The position numbers and the translations under genes were made by a program. A stretch of 64,000 nt of DNA, from positions 62,001 to 126,000 of IMG/VR virus record IMGVR_UViG_3300028837_002886; one strand, written 5' to 3'. Shown here in pieces: positions 23,735-31,088 of this stretch. The notes under the pieces were generated by a model, which did no database searches, was not told the origin of the DNA, and saw only the letters and a program-made list of their open reading frames with translations. How positions within the stretch are numbered: the stretch's first letter is position 1; each line of letters begins with the position of its first letter. Source of the stretch: a virus.

Positions 23735-25386
23735 TCGTATTTCTCTATATTCGCTTTTGTATATATATGCTTGAGCTCGAGTTTTACTTCTTTAGCCCAA
23801 CCGAATGTAATCCTTGGGCTTACATATGACGCCAATGATGTGCCGAGGTTCAGGTCCAATGACTTTTTCTGTAGGTATGTCTGAAGCTTAAGTTTTTCAA
23901 CCTGTTCTTCAAGTCTGATGATCCGTTTTGCCCACATATCTTTTTTGTGTCTGTAAGATTTGTTGGCCCTGTAAATGGCTCCTCTTAGGTTCGAGTTCTT
24001 GTATTTTCTTTTATAGTTGGCAACCTTTCTTTGTTTTTCTTTCAAGGCTTGCGACAGCTCCTTCTTGCTTATTTCTTTATATGCCTTTAGGAGCTTTTTC
24101 TTGTCTATGAGTTTTGCTTGTTTATTTTTCAAACCCTTTTTAGCTGCTTCCGTCGGTGTCTTGCGATGGTTGAGTTTCTTGGCCACCAGCATATTTGCTT
24201 CTTTGAAAATCTTGATCTTTTCATTAACAGAAAGGTTCTTATCTTTATGCTCATTCAAGTAGTTTCTCATAATAGCGGTTGCTAATGCTGTCCGGAAAAC
24301 TTTCGCAGTAAGACATGGCTCAAACTGTCCCAAGAGTTCGTTGACATCCTTGGATGTTACATTGGCGAAAACCTGGTCATCGGGCTTCTTGTTTTCCATG
24401 AGCTTCTTTATGTTAGCCACCGTCTTTGCCGGTAGCTCCGCATAATCGCTGTATAATATACTGTCCTTGCCTAGAAACTTGAAGTATGTATAATGCTCAT
24501 TGTCGTCGGAAAACTCGATATGCTTTCTCAGTAAAGTGGTAGCTCCGTATGTGTCAGCTTCGTCTTCATCTTTTTCATCACCAACCCTGAAACCGAGTCG
24601 GGCTATCAAACTACACACAACTGCGGTTTCCCTGTCGAACTTGCTGTCCATTCTGCTGTCGATAAAGTCAATCGCTTCCGGCATTTTGTCAATCAGCTTC
24701 ATGGCTTTTTCGAACTTTTCGACATCATTGGTTTGTCTGATGTATGCCTTGGGACTTGGCATAACATACTTGTAATTACCGGTGAGTTTATCAAACCAAA
24801 ACGCGAACCACATCGCATCATGATTGTGAACGATGTTTCCCCATTTGCCAGCGGGATTGGGAGCATTTTCCCCAACGTTAAGGGTGACATCTTCAGAAGT
24901 GACGCGAGGCTTCCACCTGCCCCTAAGTGGATTTTTACCTCGACCCATAAATATTCCGGGCGGCTCGATTATATAGTTTGCAATCTCTATTTTTTTGCCA
25001 TCCATGATGGCAACGCCGAACTTTTCTTTGCGAGCCGCCTTTTCGGCTTTTTCTTCTTCTTTTTCCTCTTTGCCCCTATTTTTCTTCTTTTCTTTCTCTA
25101 TTTGAATTTTGTTGTAGTATTCCGTGAAATCCCAATCATCGGGGAACCTTGTCGCGACCAAGTCAGCAGGGAGCTTTTTCTTCAGGTCGGCCCAGAAGTT
25201 TTTCTGATAAACCTTGTCAAGAACATACTGAGTTTGGAGCCTGGCTGCCCAATGATAAATCATTTCTTCGGCATCCGGATTACCATTGAACGATACTGGC
25301 TTTCCTTGAACCTTTATTGGAAAACCTTTGGGTTCGAAAGGTGGTGAAAATGATGGGCCATTGTGTCTAAGAGTTGTCCACTTCAT
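23722..25386 (-). CDS. eukaryotic-type DNA topoisomerase IB
   Basis: A 554-residue protein co-linear with the core, linker and C-terminal domains of eukaryotic Top1. The N terminus has HNGPSFSPPFEP (human HKGPVFAPPYEP), FGVAIMDGKK, NYIIEPPGIFMGRG and NPLRGRWKPRV. All five catalytic residues are in place: Arg267 (LGFRVGDEKDEDEADTYG), Lys307 (FLGKDSI), Arg365 (LTAKVFRTA), His407 (LNHRKTP) and nucleophile Tyr521 (ASYVSPRITFGWAK). A coiled-coil linker spans about 415-505. It relaxes supercoils through a 3-prime phosphotyrosine intermediate. It lacks the long N-terminal region of human Top1 and is clearly not the short poxvirus/bacterial type. Its ATG is coupled to the upstream gene. Confidence 0.95.
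   Translation of the reverse strand: MKWTTLRHNGPSFSPPFEPKGFPIKVQGKPVSFNGNPDAEEMIYHWAARLQTQYVLDKVYQKNFWADLKKKLPADLVATRFPDDWDFTEYYNKIQIEKEKKKNRGKEEKEEEKAEKAARKEKFGVAIMDGKKIEIANYIIEPPGIFMGRGKNPLRGRWKPRVTSEDVTLNVGENAPNPAGKWGNIVHNHDAMWFAFWFDKLTGNYKYVMPSPKAYIRQTNDVEKFEKAMKLIDKMPEAIDFIDSRMDSKFDRETAVVCSLIARLGFRVGDEKDEDEADTYGATTLLRKHIEFSDDNEHYTYFKFLGKDSILYSDYAELPAKTVANIKKLMENKKPDDQVFANVTSKDVNELLGQFEPCLTAKVFRTALATAIMRNYLNEHKDKNLSVNEKIKIFKEANMLVAKKLNHRKTPTEAAKKGLKNKQAKLIDKKKLLKAYKEISKKELSQALKEKQRKVANYKRKYKNSNLRGAIYRANKSYRHKKDMWAKRIIRLEEQVEKLKLQTYLQKKSLDLNLGTSLASYVSPRITFGWAKEVKLELKHIYTKANIEKYEWAK
23762..23769 (-). promoter_or_regulatory. CATATATA element inside topoisomerase 3-prime end
   Basis: CATATATATA on the minus strand, about 30 bases upstream of the ATG at 23734. 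It would allow separate expression of the mini-genes downstream of the topoisomerase. Confidence 0.35.
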
Positions 25387-25694
25387 AATAGAACATCCGC
25401 CTTTAGTAAGAGTTTTGCTTTTTCCCTCTTGGTTATTTCTCTATAAAAGCCGTCGATAAGCAGTTGGTATATATCCATCTTGTGCATCCGGTCAATGCCC
25501 GCGACCTCCAACGTATCGATATTTAGTTCAAAAACCTCTGTCATATGGCTGTATTTTATTTTTTGCTGACCTTTTCTGGGATGAAAATCTGTATCATCGA
25601 TATGGCCCGGATTAAATATGATATAGCGCTTATTTCTTATGTCATAAAGGACACGATTTTGCTTTATGTTGTAGAGAACTTTTATGTTACGCAT
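25383..25694 (-). CDS. mini-protein with C-terminal TKREKAKLLL tag
   Basis: A 103-residue protein upstream of the topoisomerase. Start uncertain: MRNIKVLY (used here) overlaps the upstream gene by eight bases; MPSK four codons earlier has a weak AGG. Beta-rich N-terminal half (VLYDIRNKRYIIFNPGHID) and end REITKREKAKLLLKADVLL, a clear version of the recurrent tag. Coupled to the topoisomerase ATG. Confidence 0.6.
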   Translation of the reverse strand: MRNIKVLYNIKQNRVLYDIRNKRYIIFNPGHIDDTDFHPRKGQQKIKYSHMTEVFELNIDTLEVAGIDRMHKMDIYQLLIDGFYREITKREKAKLLLKADVLL

Positions 25695-26022
25695 TTTTGA
25701 TGGCATCTGCCTGCTCTCTAATGAGTTTTCTCGAACTATAGTAAAGCTTATCCCAGTTTTTTGTTCCGAAACCAAACTCGGAAGCCTCGAGATTTTGTTT
25801 CTTTTTCTTGTTTACCCGCTTGGAGAGTTTTTCATAAAGACCGCTGCTCTGTCTATCTTCAAACTCGTCTAAAATTTGCTGGATTTTAGGACCTATATAT
25901 TTTGTACTGCCGTTTTTGACTGACTTGGCGGCATTGTGAAAAGCCCACTGTCTTGGATCGCCTGACCTTTTATAAAGTTCAGCGATTTCCTTCAGGTGTT
26001 GCGAAGCCGTCATTTTTATCAT
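25687..26022 (-). CDS. HhH-type mini-protein, PolX N-terminal domain-like
   Basis: A 111-residue protein. Residues 8-55 (EIAELYKRSGDPRQWAFHNA, then KYIGPKIQQILDEFED) follow the pattern of the helix-hairpin-helix domain at the N terminus of DNA polymerase beta/PolX (LxxLYExxGExFRxRAYRxA, IGxGIAxKIxEIL). The rest is a basic helical tail. Possibly a DNA-binding accessory to the adjacent topoisomerase. ATGA overlap at start. Confidence 0.5.
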   Translation of the reverse strand: MIKMTASQHLKEIAELYKRSGDPRQWAFHNAAKSVKNGSTKYIGPKIQQILDEFEDRQSSGLYEKLSKRVNKKKKQNLEASEFGFGTKNWDKLYYSSRKLIREQADAIKNA

Positions 26023-26336
26023 TTAAGCTCTCTCTTTATTAATGTAGAATACTCATCAGCATTTTGAATAAACATTTGGTCATCAAGCGACCGCACTCCA
26101 CATATTATATATGCCTTTTCTTCTGGTAAGTATATATAATACATTCTAATGGCGCTGGAGATTACATCTTGAGGTTTAAATTCAAATCGGCTGGCAAAAG
26201 CTCTCAAGAGGTCGTTGTGATCATTTGCTACATTGCGAGAAACCAATATAGTTCCCTGATAAAGTATTATACGACCGCAGGATTGATCTAATTTACCGTC
26301 CTGAATGTAGCCTGGTGAGTGGAAGTATTTACTCAT
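26019..26336 (-). CDS. hypothetical protein, first gene after promoter
   Basis: A 105-residue mixed alpha/beta protein (YIYLPEEKAYIICGV), ending DEYSTLIKRELK. First gene behind a consensus sigma70-type promoter, leading a unit with the HhH protein and topoisomerase, which suggests early expression of that unit. Confidence 0.6.
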   Translation of the reverse strand: MSKYFHSPGYIQDGKLDQSCGRIILYQGTILVSRNVANDHNDLLRAFASRFEFKPQDVISSAIRMYYIYLPEEKAYIICGVRSLDDQMFIQNADEYSTLIKRELK

Positions 26337-26342
26337 GTATAC

Positions 26343-26371
26343 ATTATAAGTGGTTTTTGCTGATTTGTAAA
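26343..26371 (-). promoter_or_regulatory. sigma70-type promoter
   Basis: TTTACA, exactly 17 bases, TATAAT on the minus strand, six bases from the ATG at 26336. The message would start at or next to the ATG, so the first gene may be leaderless. Confidence 0.75.
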
Positions 26372-26376
26372 GCTTT

Positions 26377-26646
26377 TTATTTTCCGCGAAAAGGCGCGGT
26401 ATGAAAGAACATCGCTCTCATGGCGTCTTTTTTATAATCTGGATTAATTTTAATCGCCGGCGCGTATAACTCTGGTGAAACATAGCGCTTCCACCACGTT
26501 ACATCATCTATACAGTATTCATAACACAGAAGCCTCGGTCGAACCGGCAGGTATTCGATAGGAATAATTATAGAGAGAGATTTGGTCGCTTTCTTGTACA
26601 AGGGGATCGCTTTGCCTATCTCTAATACTGGTTTACGTGATTTCAT
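26377..26646 (-). CDS. hypothetical protein
   Basis: An 89-residue basic protein with SLSIIIPIEYLPVRP strand and DDVTWWKRYVSPEL. The WWK...IKINPDYKKDAMRAM stretch loosely resembles the gene at 30372 (WWEK...IRINPYVTKPEEMIAA). Coupled to the next gene upstream. Unknown. Confidence 0.55.
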   Translation of the reverse strand: MKSRKPVLEIGKAIPLYKKATKSLSIIIPIEYLPVRPRLLCYEYCIDDVTWWKRYVSPELYAPAIKINPDYKKDAMRAMFFHTAPFRGK

Positions 26647-26918
26647 TTAAGATACCATATGTTAATTAGTCGTTTCACCGTGTTTTTCTTTTCGGTTATG
26701 GACATCTTCTTGAAAGTGCCGATTTTATTTCTTAAAGGAAACGATAGCTCGGTTACAACCCAATATGGTTCATGCAACTTATATTGATATGAACGCCATG
26801 TTTCTCGGTTTCCCAACTCTTGTTTCTTATAGATTGGGATTATGATCTTTCGGATAGATCGCGAGCCGTCTTGAGATAATGTCGCAACAGCTATTGGCTT
26901 TCCGGGTATTATATTCAT
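26643..26918 (-). CDS. mini-protein with C-terminal VKRLI tag-like end
   Basis: A 91-residue protein with beta-rich N terminus (GKPIAVATLSQDGSRSI) and end SITEKKNTVKRLINIWYLK, which fits the recurrent C-terminal tag loosely. Similar in plan to its downstream neighbour (both have a RKIIIPIYKK or SIIIPIEY strand). Unknown. Confidence 0.55.
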   Translation of the reverse strand: MNIIPGKPIAVATLSQDGSRSIRKIIIPIYKKQELGNRETWRSYQYKLHEPYWVVTELSFPLRNKIGTFKKMSITEKKNTVKRLINIWYLK

Positions 26919-27331
26919 GGTCTTGGCAACCTGTCGAAAATCATGTTTAGAATAGTATATACGTTTTGTTTTATCCAGCCTTCGTTTGTACCGGCCCGGC
27001 CTCTCACATAGATTACTCCAGTGTGCTGCTCTCCATCATGGGATCGCCAAGCCTTATCATAATCAGCACCCCAATAAAAACCCTGCGAAGCTCTTGTTGG
27101 ATGACCCTGGGTGGAACCTTGGGGCCCGCCGTCTATCTCTATTGTGTTATTAGGATTGAGCCAGCCGCGGCCATATGCTTCTAATTCTTTAGGAATGCCG
27201 TGAACATCAGGAGGTTCGTTTTCGCCCAGCACAATATAGTTTATTCCTCTATATTGCTTGAGCTTCTTGCCTATTGGAGTTTTTGTCGTCAAAGGCAAAG
27301 ATAGTTCTTTCAGGATCTGTTTTAATTTCAT
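26915..27331 (-). CDS. hypothetical protein with amphipathic N-terminal peptide
   Basis: A 138-residue protein beginning MKLKQILKELSLPL. The rest is Gly-rich and aromatic (GRGWLNPNNTIEIDGGPQG, ASQGFYWGADYDKAW) with GVIYVRGRAGTNE, resembling a compact secreted or enzymatic fold, but no family is recognised. Confidence 0.55.
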   Translation of the reverse strand: MKLKQILKELSLPLTTKTPIGKKLKQYRGINYIVLGENEPPDVHGIPKELEAYGRGWLNPNNTIEIDGGPQGSTQGHPTRASQGFYWGADYDKAWRSHDGEQHTGVIYVRGRAGTNEGWIKQNVYTILNMIFDRLPRP

Positions 27332-27576
27332 TCTGTCTCTCGCATAGTGTCAAACAGAAAGTCTATAAGATTGCCCTTTTTAAAGCTATTCGGCGTCAGA
27401 GCGCCGTTATATACACTACTGCCAGGCGCCATGACTGATGATTTCGATGTGGTGTTTTTGTCGCCTAATAATATTTTATAATTAATAGTCTCGCCAGCAA
27501 CGGAAGTCACCTCTCCCACAAACCACGTGCCGCCGTAAGTTGCGTATATGAATTGATCACCTTTGTAGTATTTCAT
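27328..27576 (-). CDS. KGDQ mini-protein, tandem duplicate A
   Basis: An 82-residue protein starting MKYYKGDQFIYATYGGTW and ending with helix KKGNLIDFLFDTMRETE. Tandem duplicate of the next gene: the first about 22 codons differ at only six of 65 bases, while the remainder is much more diverged. Probably a small SH3-like barrel with a C-terminal helix. Function unknown. Confidence 0.6.
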   Translation of the reverse strand: MKYYKGDQFIYATYGGTWFVGEVTSVAGETINYKILLGDKNTTSKSSVMAPGSSVYNGALTPNSFKKGNLIDFLFDTMRETE

Positions 27577-27833
27577 TTAATACTTTTCCCAGCAATGTCA
27601 AACAAAAACACTATGACTTCGGTTTTATCGATCTCGGAGTCCAGTTCGGCGCTATTATACACATCATCGCCAACCATCATAACACCACTCTTGCAGAATT
27701 CAGTGCTCTTGTCACTTAATATACGCGCATAACTATATTCAAGCGCTTTGGTGTCGTAATGTTGTATCTCTCCCACAAACCACGTGCCACTATAAGTTGC
27801 GTATATAAATTGATCGCCTTTGGAGTATTTCAT
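27573..27833 (-). CDS. KGDQ mini-protein, tandem duplicate B
   Basis: An 86-residue protein starting MKYSKGDQFIYATYSGTW. Shares the VYN/VYNSAxLxS and IxFLFD segments with its neighbour. ATGA-type coupling to the downstream copy. Confidence 0.6.
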   Translation of the reverse strand: MKYSKGDQFIYATYSGTWFVGEIQHYDTKALEYSYARILSDKSTEFCKSGVMMVGDDVYNSAELDSEIDKTEVIVFLFDIAGKSIK

Positions 27834-27834
27834 A

Positions 27835-28083
27835 TTAGTCTGGCCACTCCTCGAACATTGTCTTTACCACGAGATGTTTATTGCCTTCGCCTATTTTTAC
27901 CGCGTCGGTGTGTACATCATTAATAAAACGAAAAGAACCATGAGCCGGACAAAGTCTACTGGGTCTTGTTAACGATACGTATTCGTAATAATAATCACGC
28001 GTGATCCTGATAACCTTTAGCAAGTTAGGGTATACTATGCCCTTTTCTGGGTTATATACTATATCACCTGGTTTGAGTTTCAT
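27835..28083 (-). CDS. small KPGD-type beta protein
   Basis: An 82-residue protein starting MKLKPGDIVYNPEKG, with beta-strands and an end HLVVKTMFEEWPD. Same general plan as the KGDQ proteins downstream. Overlaps the upstream stop by four bases. Confidence 0.55.
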   Translation of the reverse strand: MKLKPGDIVYNPEKGIVYPNLLKVIRITRDYYYEYVSLTRPSRLCPAHGSFRFINDVHTDAVKIGEGNKHLVVKTMFEEWPD

Positions 28084-28259
28084 TTCACTATTTCCAGTTC
28101 GGTCTGGTCAGACAGCCCCCATCCAAGCAACCAAAAGATCATGTATCGTTTTGTAGAATAAGATAAATCCTCTTCGTCAGCGGGTTCGTGTGTATAGAGC
28201 CGTAATACTTGTTGGCCCGACTTTAGATAATCGAATTTGTAAGCAAACTTGTATTCCAT
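28080..28259 (-). CDS. small hypothetical protein
   Basis: A 59-residue protein, MEYKFAYKFDYLKSGQQ to TELEIVK, with a Trp-rich hydrophobic segment YMIFWLLGWGLS. Its ATG lies six bases after AAGATAAT, part of a divergent control region, so it may be leaderless. First gene of a leftward unit. Confidence 0.55.
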   Translation of the reverse strand: MEYKFAYKFDYLKSGQQVLRLYTHEPADEEDLSYSTKRYMIFWLLGWGLSDQTELEIVK

Positions 28260-28265
28260 AACACT

Positions 28266-28292
28266 ATTATCTTGGTGCCCGACAAAGATAAT
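28266..28292. promoter_or_regulatory. divergent control region with AAAGATAAT dyad
   Basis: ATTATCTT (28266-28273) and AAAGATAAT (28284-28292) form an inverted repeat around a GC-rich centre, one arm pointing at each of two divergent units (minus start 28259, plus start 28319). Suggests a regulator-bound or dual promoter site. Confidence 0.5.
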
Positions 28293-28318
28293 AATATATC
28301 AAAACGGAGGCAATAGAC

Positions 28319-28960
28319 ATGAAGAAACTACTTTTAGTGTTGTTGTGCTTATTCGTAGCATTTCCGCTGTTCGCGTGGAATACGGCTGAGTACAATAACC
28401 CAACTCTTGAAGAATACAGCTGGTATGTGCGCGAGTTGCCGATGCACTCTATACTATTCAAAGATGGTGAGCAGACAGAAAAATACTATACTGAATATTG
28501 CTTGTTTTTTGGAAACGAGCTAGCGGAGAAAATCAACCATGATATGAGCGCAAGCGGTTTGCTGCTGGCGATATATATGTTTAAACCAGCCGATAGAGAA
28601 GAACGAGAAGATTATCCACTAGGCTGGCAGATCGAGTTAATCGATAACTCTAGAGGCATATATTATATGTGGCCAGCGCTGGCAAAAGATATCTGGCCGA
28701 AACTACCAGACATCATGAAACACACTCTTAAAGCGCTTGGTGCGAGAACTCCTGGTTTAATGATGATATATTTTACGCCGTATACAAACACTGTTTCTGT
28801 TTTCTATAAGGAAAGTTACTCCGAAAATGAGAATTTTTACAAAGCTAAGTTAAGAAAGCTTCAGTTTTACTTCGATAAATTGGAAAATTTTGAAAAGGAA
28901 GTTAAAAATCCATGGCAGGGCGCTCCAGTTTGGTTAAATCCTCCAGAAGAGATTGAATAA
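28319..28960 (+). CDS. secreted protein with Sec signal peptide
   Basis: A 213-residue protein. Residues 1-19 form a signal peptide (MKKLLLVLLCLFVAFPLFA) with likely signal peptidase I cleavage after LFA. The mature part is aromatic-rich and acidic with no known motif. The same leader style (PLFA end) is seen in proteins at 43601 and 63275. GGAGG lies nine bases before the ATG. First gene of the plus-strand cassette. Confidence 0.7.
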   Translation: MKKLLLVLLCLFVAFPLFAWNTAEYNNPTLEEYSWYVRELPMHSILFKDGEQTEKYYTEYCLFFGNELAEKINHDMSASGLLLAIYMFKPADREEREDYPLGWQIELIDNSRGIYYMWPALAKDIWPKLPDIMKHTLKALGARTPGLMMIYFTPYTNTVSVFYKESYSENENFYKAKLRKLQFYFDKLENFEKEVKNPWQGAPVWLNPPEEIE

Positions 28961-29295
28961 TGGCTTTGGCTAAGTTCGGCGAATGGTACGAAGATGAGGC
29001 TATGTCATCAGGCACCAATATTGCCGTCCTTGTGTTTCCAGTTTCAGTCACAGGTCGACCTGAAGATTGGCACGGAGTAGAAGCGTGGTTCGACGTCGTA
29101 GATGGTCGCGTCAAGAACGTTCTTCCTAAAATAGTTCGCGGTTTTAGGCATCCGCGGAAGTGGGCAACAGAGGACATGAATCGACTTCCTGTCGAGTTGG
29201 AAAAACAAGTCATGAAAGCGTTGGGCGGTTGGGTAGGATTGAAAAAAATGATAACAGGCTGGATATTTAGCTATGAAATTGAAGAGAATCCTTGA
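28960..29295 (+). CDS. hypothetical protein
   Basis: A 111-residue protein overlapping the upstream stop (TAATG). Contains strand segments GTNIAVLVFPVSVTGRPED and WFDVVDGRVKNVLPKIVRG. No signal peptide. Family unknown. Confidence 0.6.
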   Translation: MALAKFGEWYEDEAMSSGTNIAVLVFPVSVTGRPEDWHGVEAWFDVVDGRVKNVLPKIVRGFRHPRKWATEDMNRLPVELEKQVMKALGGWVGLKKMITGWIFSYEIEENP

Positions 29296-29479
29296 AGAAA
29301 GTGATTTTAAAGTGGGAGATATTATATTAATAGGCAAGTTCAAAAATAAAAGGGCAGAAGTAAAGGGTTTCGGTAAAGACAAAAACAATCAACCCACCGT
29401 TAAGACAAACAAGGGCGAGAGATCGTTGTATAGATTTCGTATCCAAAAACTTATGCCAAAAAAGAAGAAAAAAGATTAA
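29273..29479 (+). CDS. conserved small phage protein, KFKNKRAEVKGFG type
   Basis: A 68-residue basic protein starting MKLKRILEES (amphipathic N-terminal peptide) followed by FKVGDIILIGKFKNKRAEVK and GFGKDKNNQPTV, then a Lys-rich tail. Small proteins with this segment occur in other large phages, from memory; role unknown. Overlaps the upstream gene by 23 bases. Confidence 0.65.
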   Translation: MKLKRILEESDFKVGDIILIGKFKNKRAEVKGFGKDKNNQPTVKTNKGERSLYRFRIQKLMPKKKKKD

Positions 29480-29656
29480 ATGGAATACGGCAAACTTGCG
29501 AGGCGATTAGAAAAGAACACCGGAGCTTATGTTAGTCCCAGCCAGGTAAAAAGATATTTAGATAGTCATACGGAACTCAAGAACAAAAATTATCAGGACA
29601 CATACAGAGCCCTTCACAGATACTTTTTGAAATTTGCCGATGAGCTGGAGCAATAA
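29480..29656 (+). CDS. small helical protein
   Basis: A 58-residue protein starting at the ATG right after the upstream TAA: MEYGKLARRLEKNTG, then YVSPSQVKRYLDSHTE and a helical end. Looks like a small helix-turn-helix-type fold but no family is assigned. Stop overlaps the next ATG (TAATG). Confidence 0.6.
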   Translation: MEYGKLARRLEKNTGAYVSPSQVKRYLDSHTELKNKNYQDTYRALHRYFLKFADELEQ

Positions 29657-29970
29657 TGGCCAGAGACGATAAGATAGAACTAGCCAAGAAAGTAATAGGC
29701 ATCAAAAAAGAAATAGATGAAGTCAAACGCGAGGGCCACGAGGAAAGACGCAAACTCGCTAACAAAATACATAGATTATTCAAGGAAATACGCTACGTAT
29801 ATTCCAAAAATCAGAAAGACATACTGTTGCTCCAGCGCAGACAGACTGACACTGAGAAGTATCTGAAAAAGATTAAAAAGTACGCCGACTGGGCCATAAG
29901 ACTGATTATAGGCATCTTGCTCACAACTATAATCGGTGTGTTCCTTAATATAATAATCAAGGCGTTCTAG
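29656..29970 (+). CDS. coiled-coil plus C-terminal TM protein (XhlA-like)
   Basis: A 104-residue protein: basic coiled coil over residues 1-75, then one strongly hydrophobic span (AIRLIIGILLTTIIGVFLNI) near the C terminus. This layout matches XhlA-type phage membrane proteins linked to lysis. N terminus contains KIELAKKVIG, tag-like. Probable membrane anchor with cytoplasmic coil. Confidence 0.6.
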   Translation: MARDDKIELAKKVIGIKKEIDEVKREGHEERRKLANKIHRLFKEIRYVYSKNQKDILLLQRRQTDTEKYLKKIKKYADWAIRLIIGILLTTIIGVFLNIIIKAF

Positions 29971-29979
29971 GAGTATTTA

Positions 29980-30330
29980 ATGAGGCTTAATGAGGTGATA
30001 GGGAGAAAAACACAAGTTGATCCGTATCTCAAACAAAGAGCGTTTATTGTAGATAAAAAAAGAAAACTATTGGTAGGTATAGCTCCCGAGATACACCTGA
30101 AGCAGTATATGACAGAAGCTATAGGGATGAAGTGGTTCGCTGATTATGCTGGTAAAGTAATAGTAGCTGAAACTCTAGAGGGTTTATTTAGAAAACTCAT
30201 GGATATCGGCGTCATTAGTTTTGTGCCGATGATAGATTGGCCAAGAGCAGAAAAAGGAGCCAAGGCCACGGTGGCGTTAACGAGTGAACCGTATAAGTCA
30301 ATCGAAAAATTTGTTATGGTTCGCAGCTAA
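29980..30330 (+). CDS. hypothetical protein
   Basis: A 116-residue protein starting MRLNEVIGRKT. Contains RAFIVDKKRKLLVGIAPEIH and GLFRKLMDIGVISFVP. Last gene of the first plus-strand cassette; converges on the leftward gene at 30372 with a 41-base gap. Unknown. Confidence 0.55.
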   Translation: MRLNEVIGRKTQVDPYLKQRAFIVDKKRKLLVGIAPEIHLKQYMTEAIGMKWFADYAGKVIVAETLEGLFRKLMDIGVISFVPMIDWPRAEKGAKATVALTSEPYKSIEKFVMVRS

Positions 30331-30371
30331 AAGAGCCAATTTGCCAGGTCATTTGGTTTTTATCACCTGTT

Positions 30372-30581
30372 TTATTGTTGTCTCTTTACTGGTGCCCATC
30401 CGGCTGCTATCATTTCTTCAGGTTTGGTTACATAAGGGTTGATTCGTATAACGTTGCCTAATGGAAGTTGATGCTTAATGGGTACGCTTCCTTCGTGAGC
30501 TATTTTCTCCCACCATTGCACATTAATGTGATCAACCGAAAGAAGACGTTTGGCTATCATAGTCCTAGGTTTCAATTTCAC
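30372..30581 (-). CDS. mini-protein with N-terminal AKRLL tag
   Basis: A 69-residue basic protein starting MKLKPRTMIAKRLLSVDH, thus carrying the recurrent tag near its N terminus. Then VQWWEKIAHEG and VIRINPYVTKPEEMIAAGW. Overlaps the upstream gene by 17 bases. Confidence 0.6.
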   Translation of the reverse strand: MKLKPRTMIAKRLLSVDHINVQWWEKIAHEGSVPIKHQLPLGNVIRINPYVTKPEEMIAAGWAPVKRQQ

Positions 30582-30810
30582 TTACAATCCTTACTACAAT
30601 CAAATTAAAGCACTCGTCGTTCTTTTTCAAGAGCTTTGAGAAAAAGGATGGTTTGCGCAGCAAAACCGCGCAATGCTTTTGGTAATCCTCTTTTGTCTCT
30701 TCTGTTATAACCTCATCCTCGCAGAGCTGGTCCAGCAGTATATTTTTGACTTTTTGGAACTCTTCTTCCAACGCGCTTCTTGTCATATTAAACATGTTTA
30801 TTGTTCCCAT
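30565..30810 (-). CDS. hypothetical protein
   Basis: An 81-residue acidic helical protein (ALEEEFQKVKNILLDQLCEDE) with an end CFNLIVVRIVSEIET. AGGAG lies five bases before the ATG. Unknown. Confidence 0.6.
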   Translation of the reverse strand: MGTINMFNMTRSALEEEFQKVKNILLDQLCEDEVITEETKEDYQKHCAVLLRKPSFFSKLLKKNDECFNLIVVRIVSEIET

Positions 30811-30812
30811 AA

Positions 30813-31088
30813 TTACTCCTCTTTCAAATCGTCTCTGGCTGAGTTTTTGCTATTCTTGTTGGTAAAATTTTCTTGTTTGAGACTTTGAATTATTCGATAA
30901 TACTTGTAGGTTTCGTCAATAACCTCTGCGCGCACGACACCGAGCCAATGTTTATATTGTTTTTTATAATCTTCTTCGTCTTCTATGGTAACAGGAATGG
31001 CAATACCACCCTGAACTTTAACACTTTCAAAGTCATCCACGTTTTTTGTGAGTTGAAAATTAACAGTTAGAGTTATTTCCTTAGACAT
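30813..31088 (-). CDS. hypothetical protein
   Basis: A 91-residue protein from the internal ATG (MSKEITLTVNFQL), which has GGGA upstream and a CATATATAA element about 18 bases away; the 14-codon upstream extension is not favoured. Beta-strand N terminus and helical C terminus (AEVIDETYKYYRIIQSLKQ). Unknown. Confidence 0.6.
   Translation of the reverse strand: MSKEITLTVNFQLTKNVDDFESVKVQGGIAIPVTIEDEEDYKKQYKHWLGVVRAEVIDETYKYYRIIQSLKQENFTNKNSKNSARDDLKEE

Noticed and set aside
30331-30371. Bidirectional terminator between converging genes
   Set aside because: GCCAATTTG and TCATTTGG can pair only weakly with mismatches; too poor to annotate.
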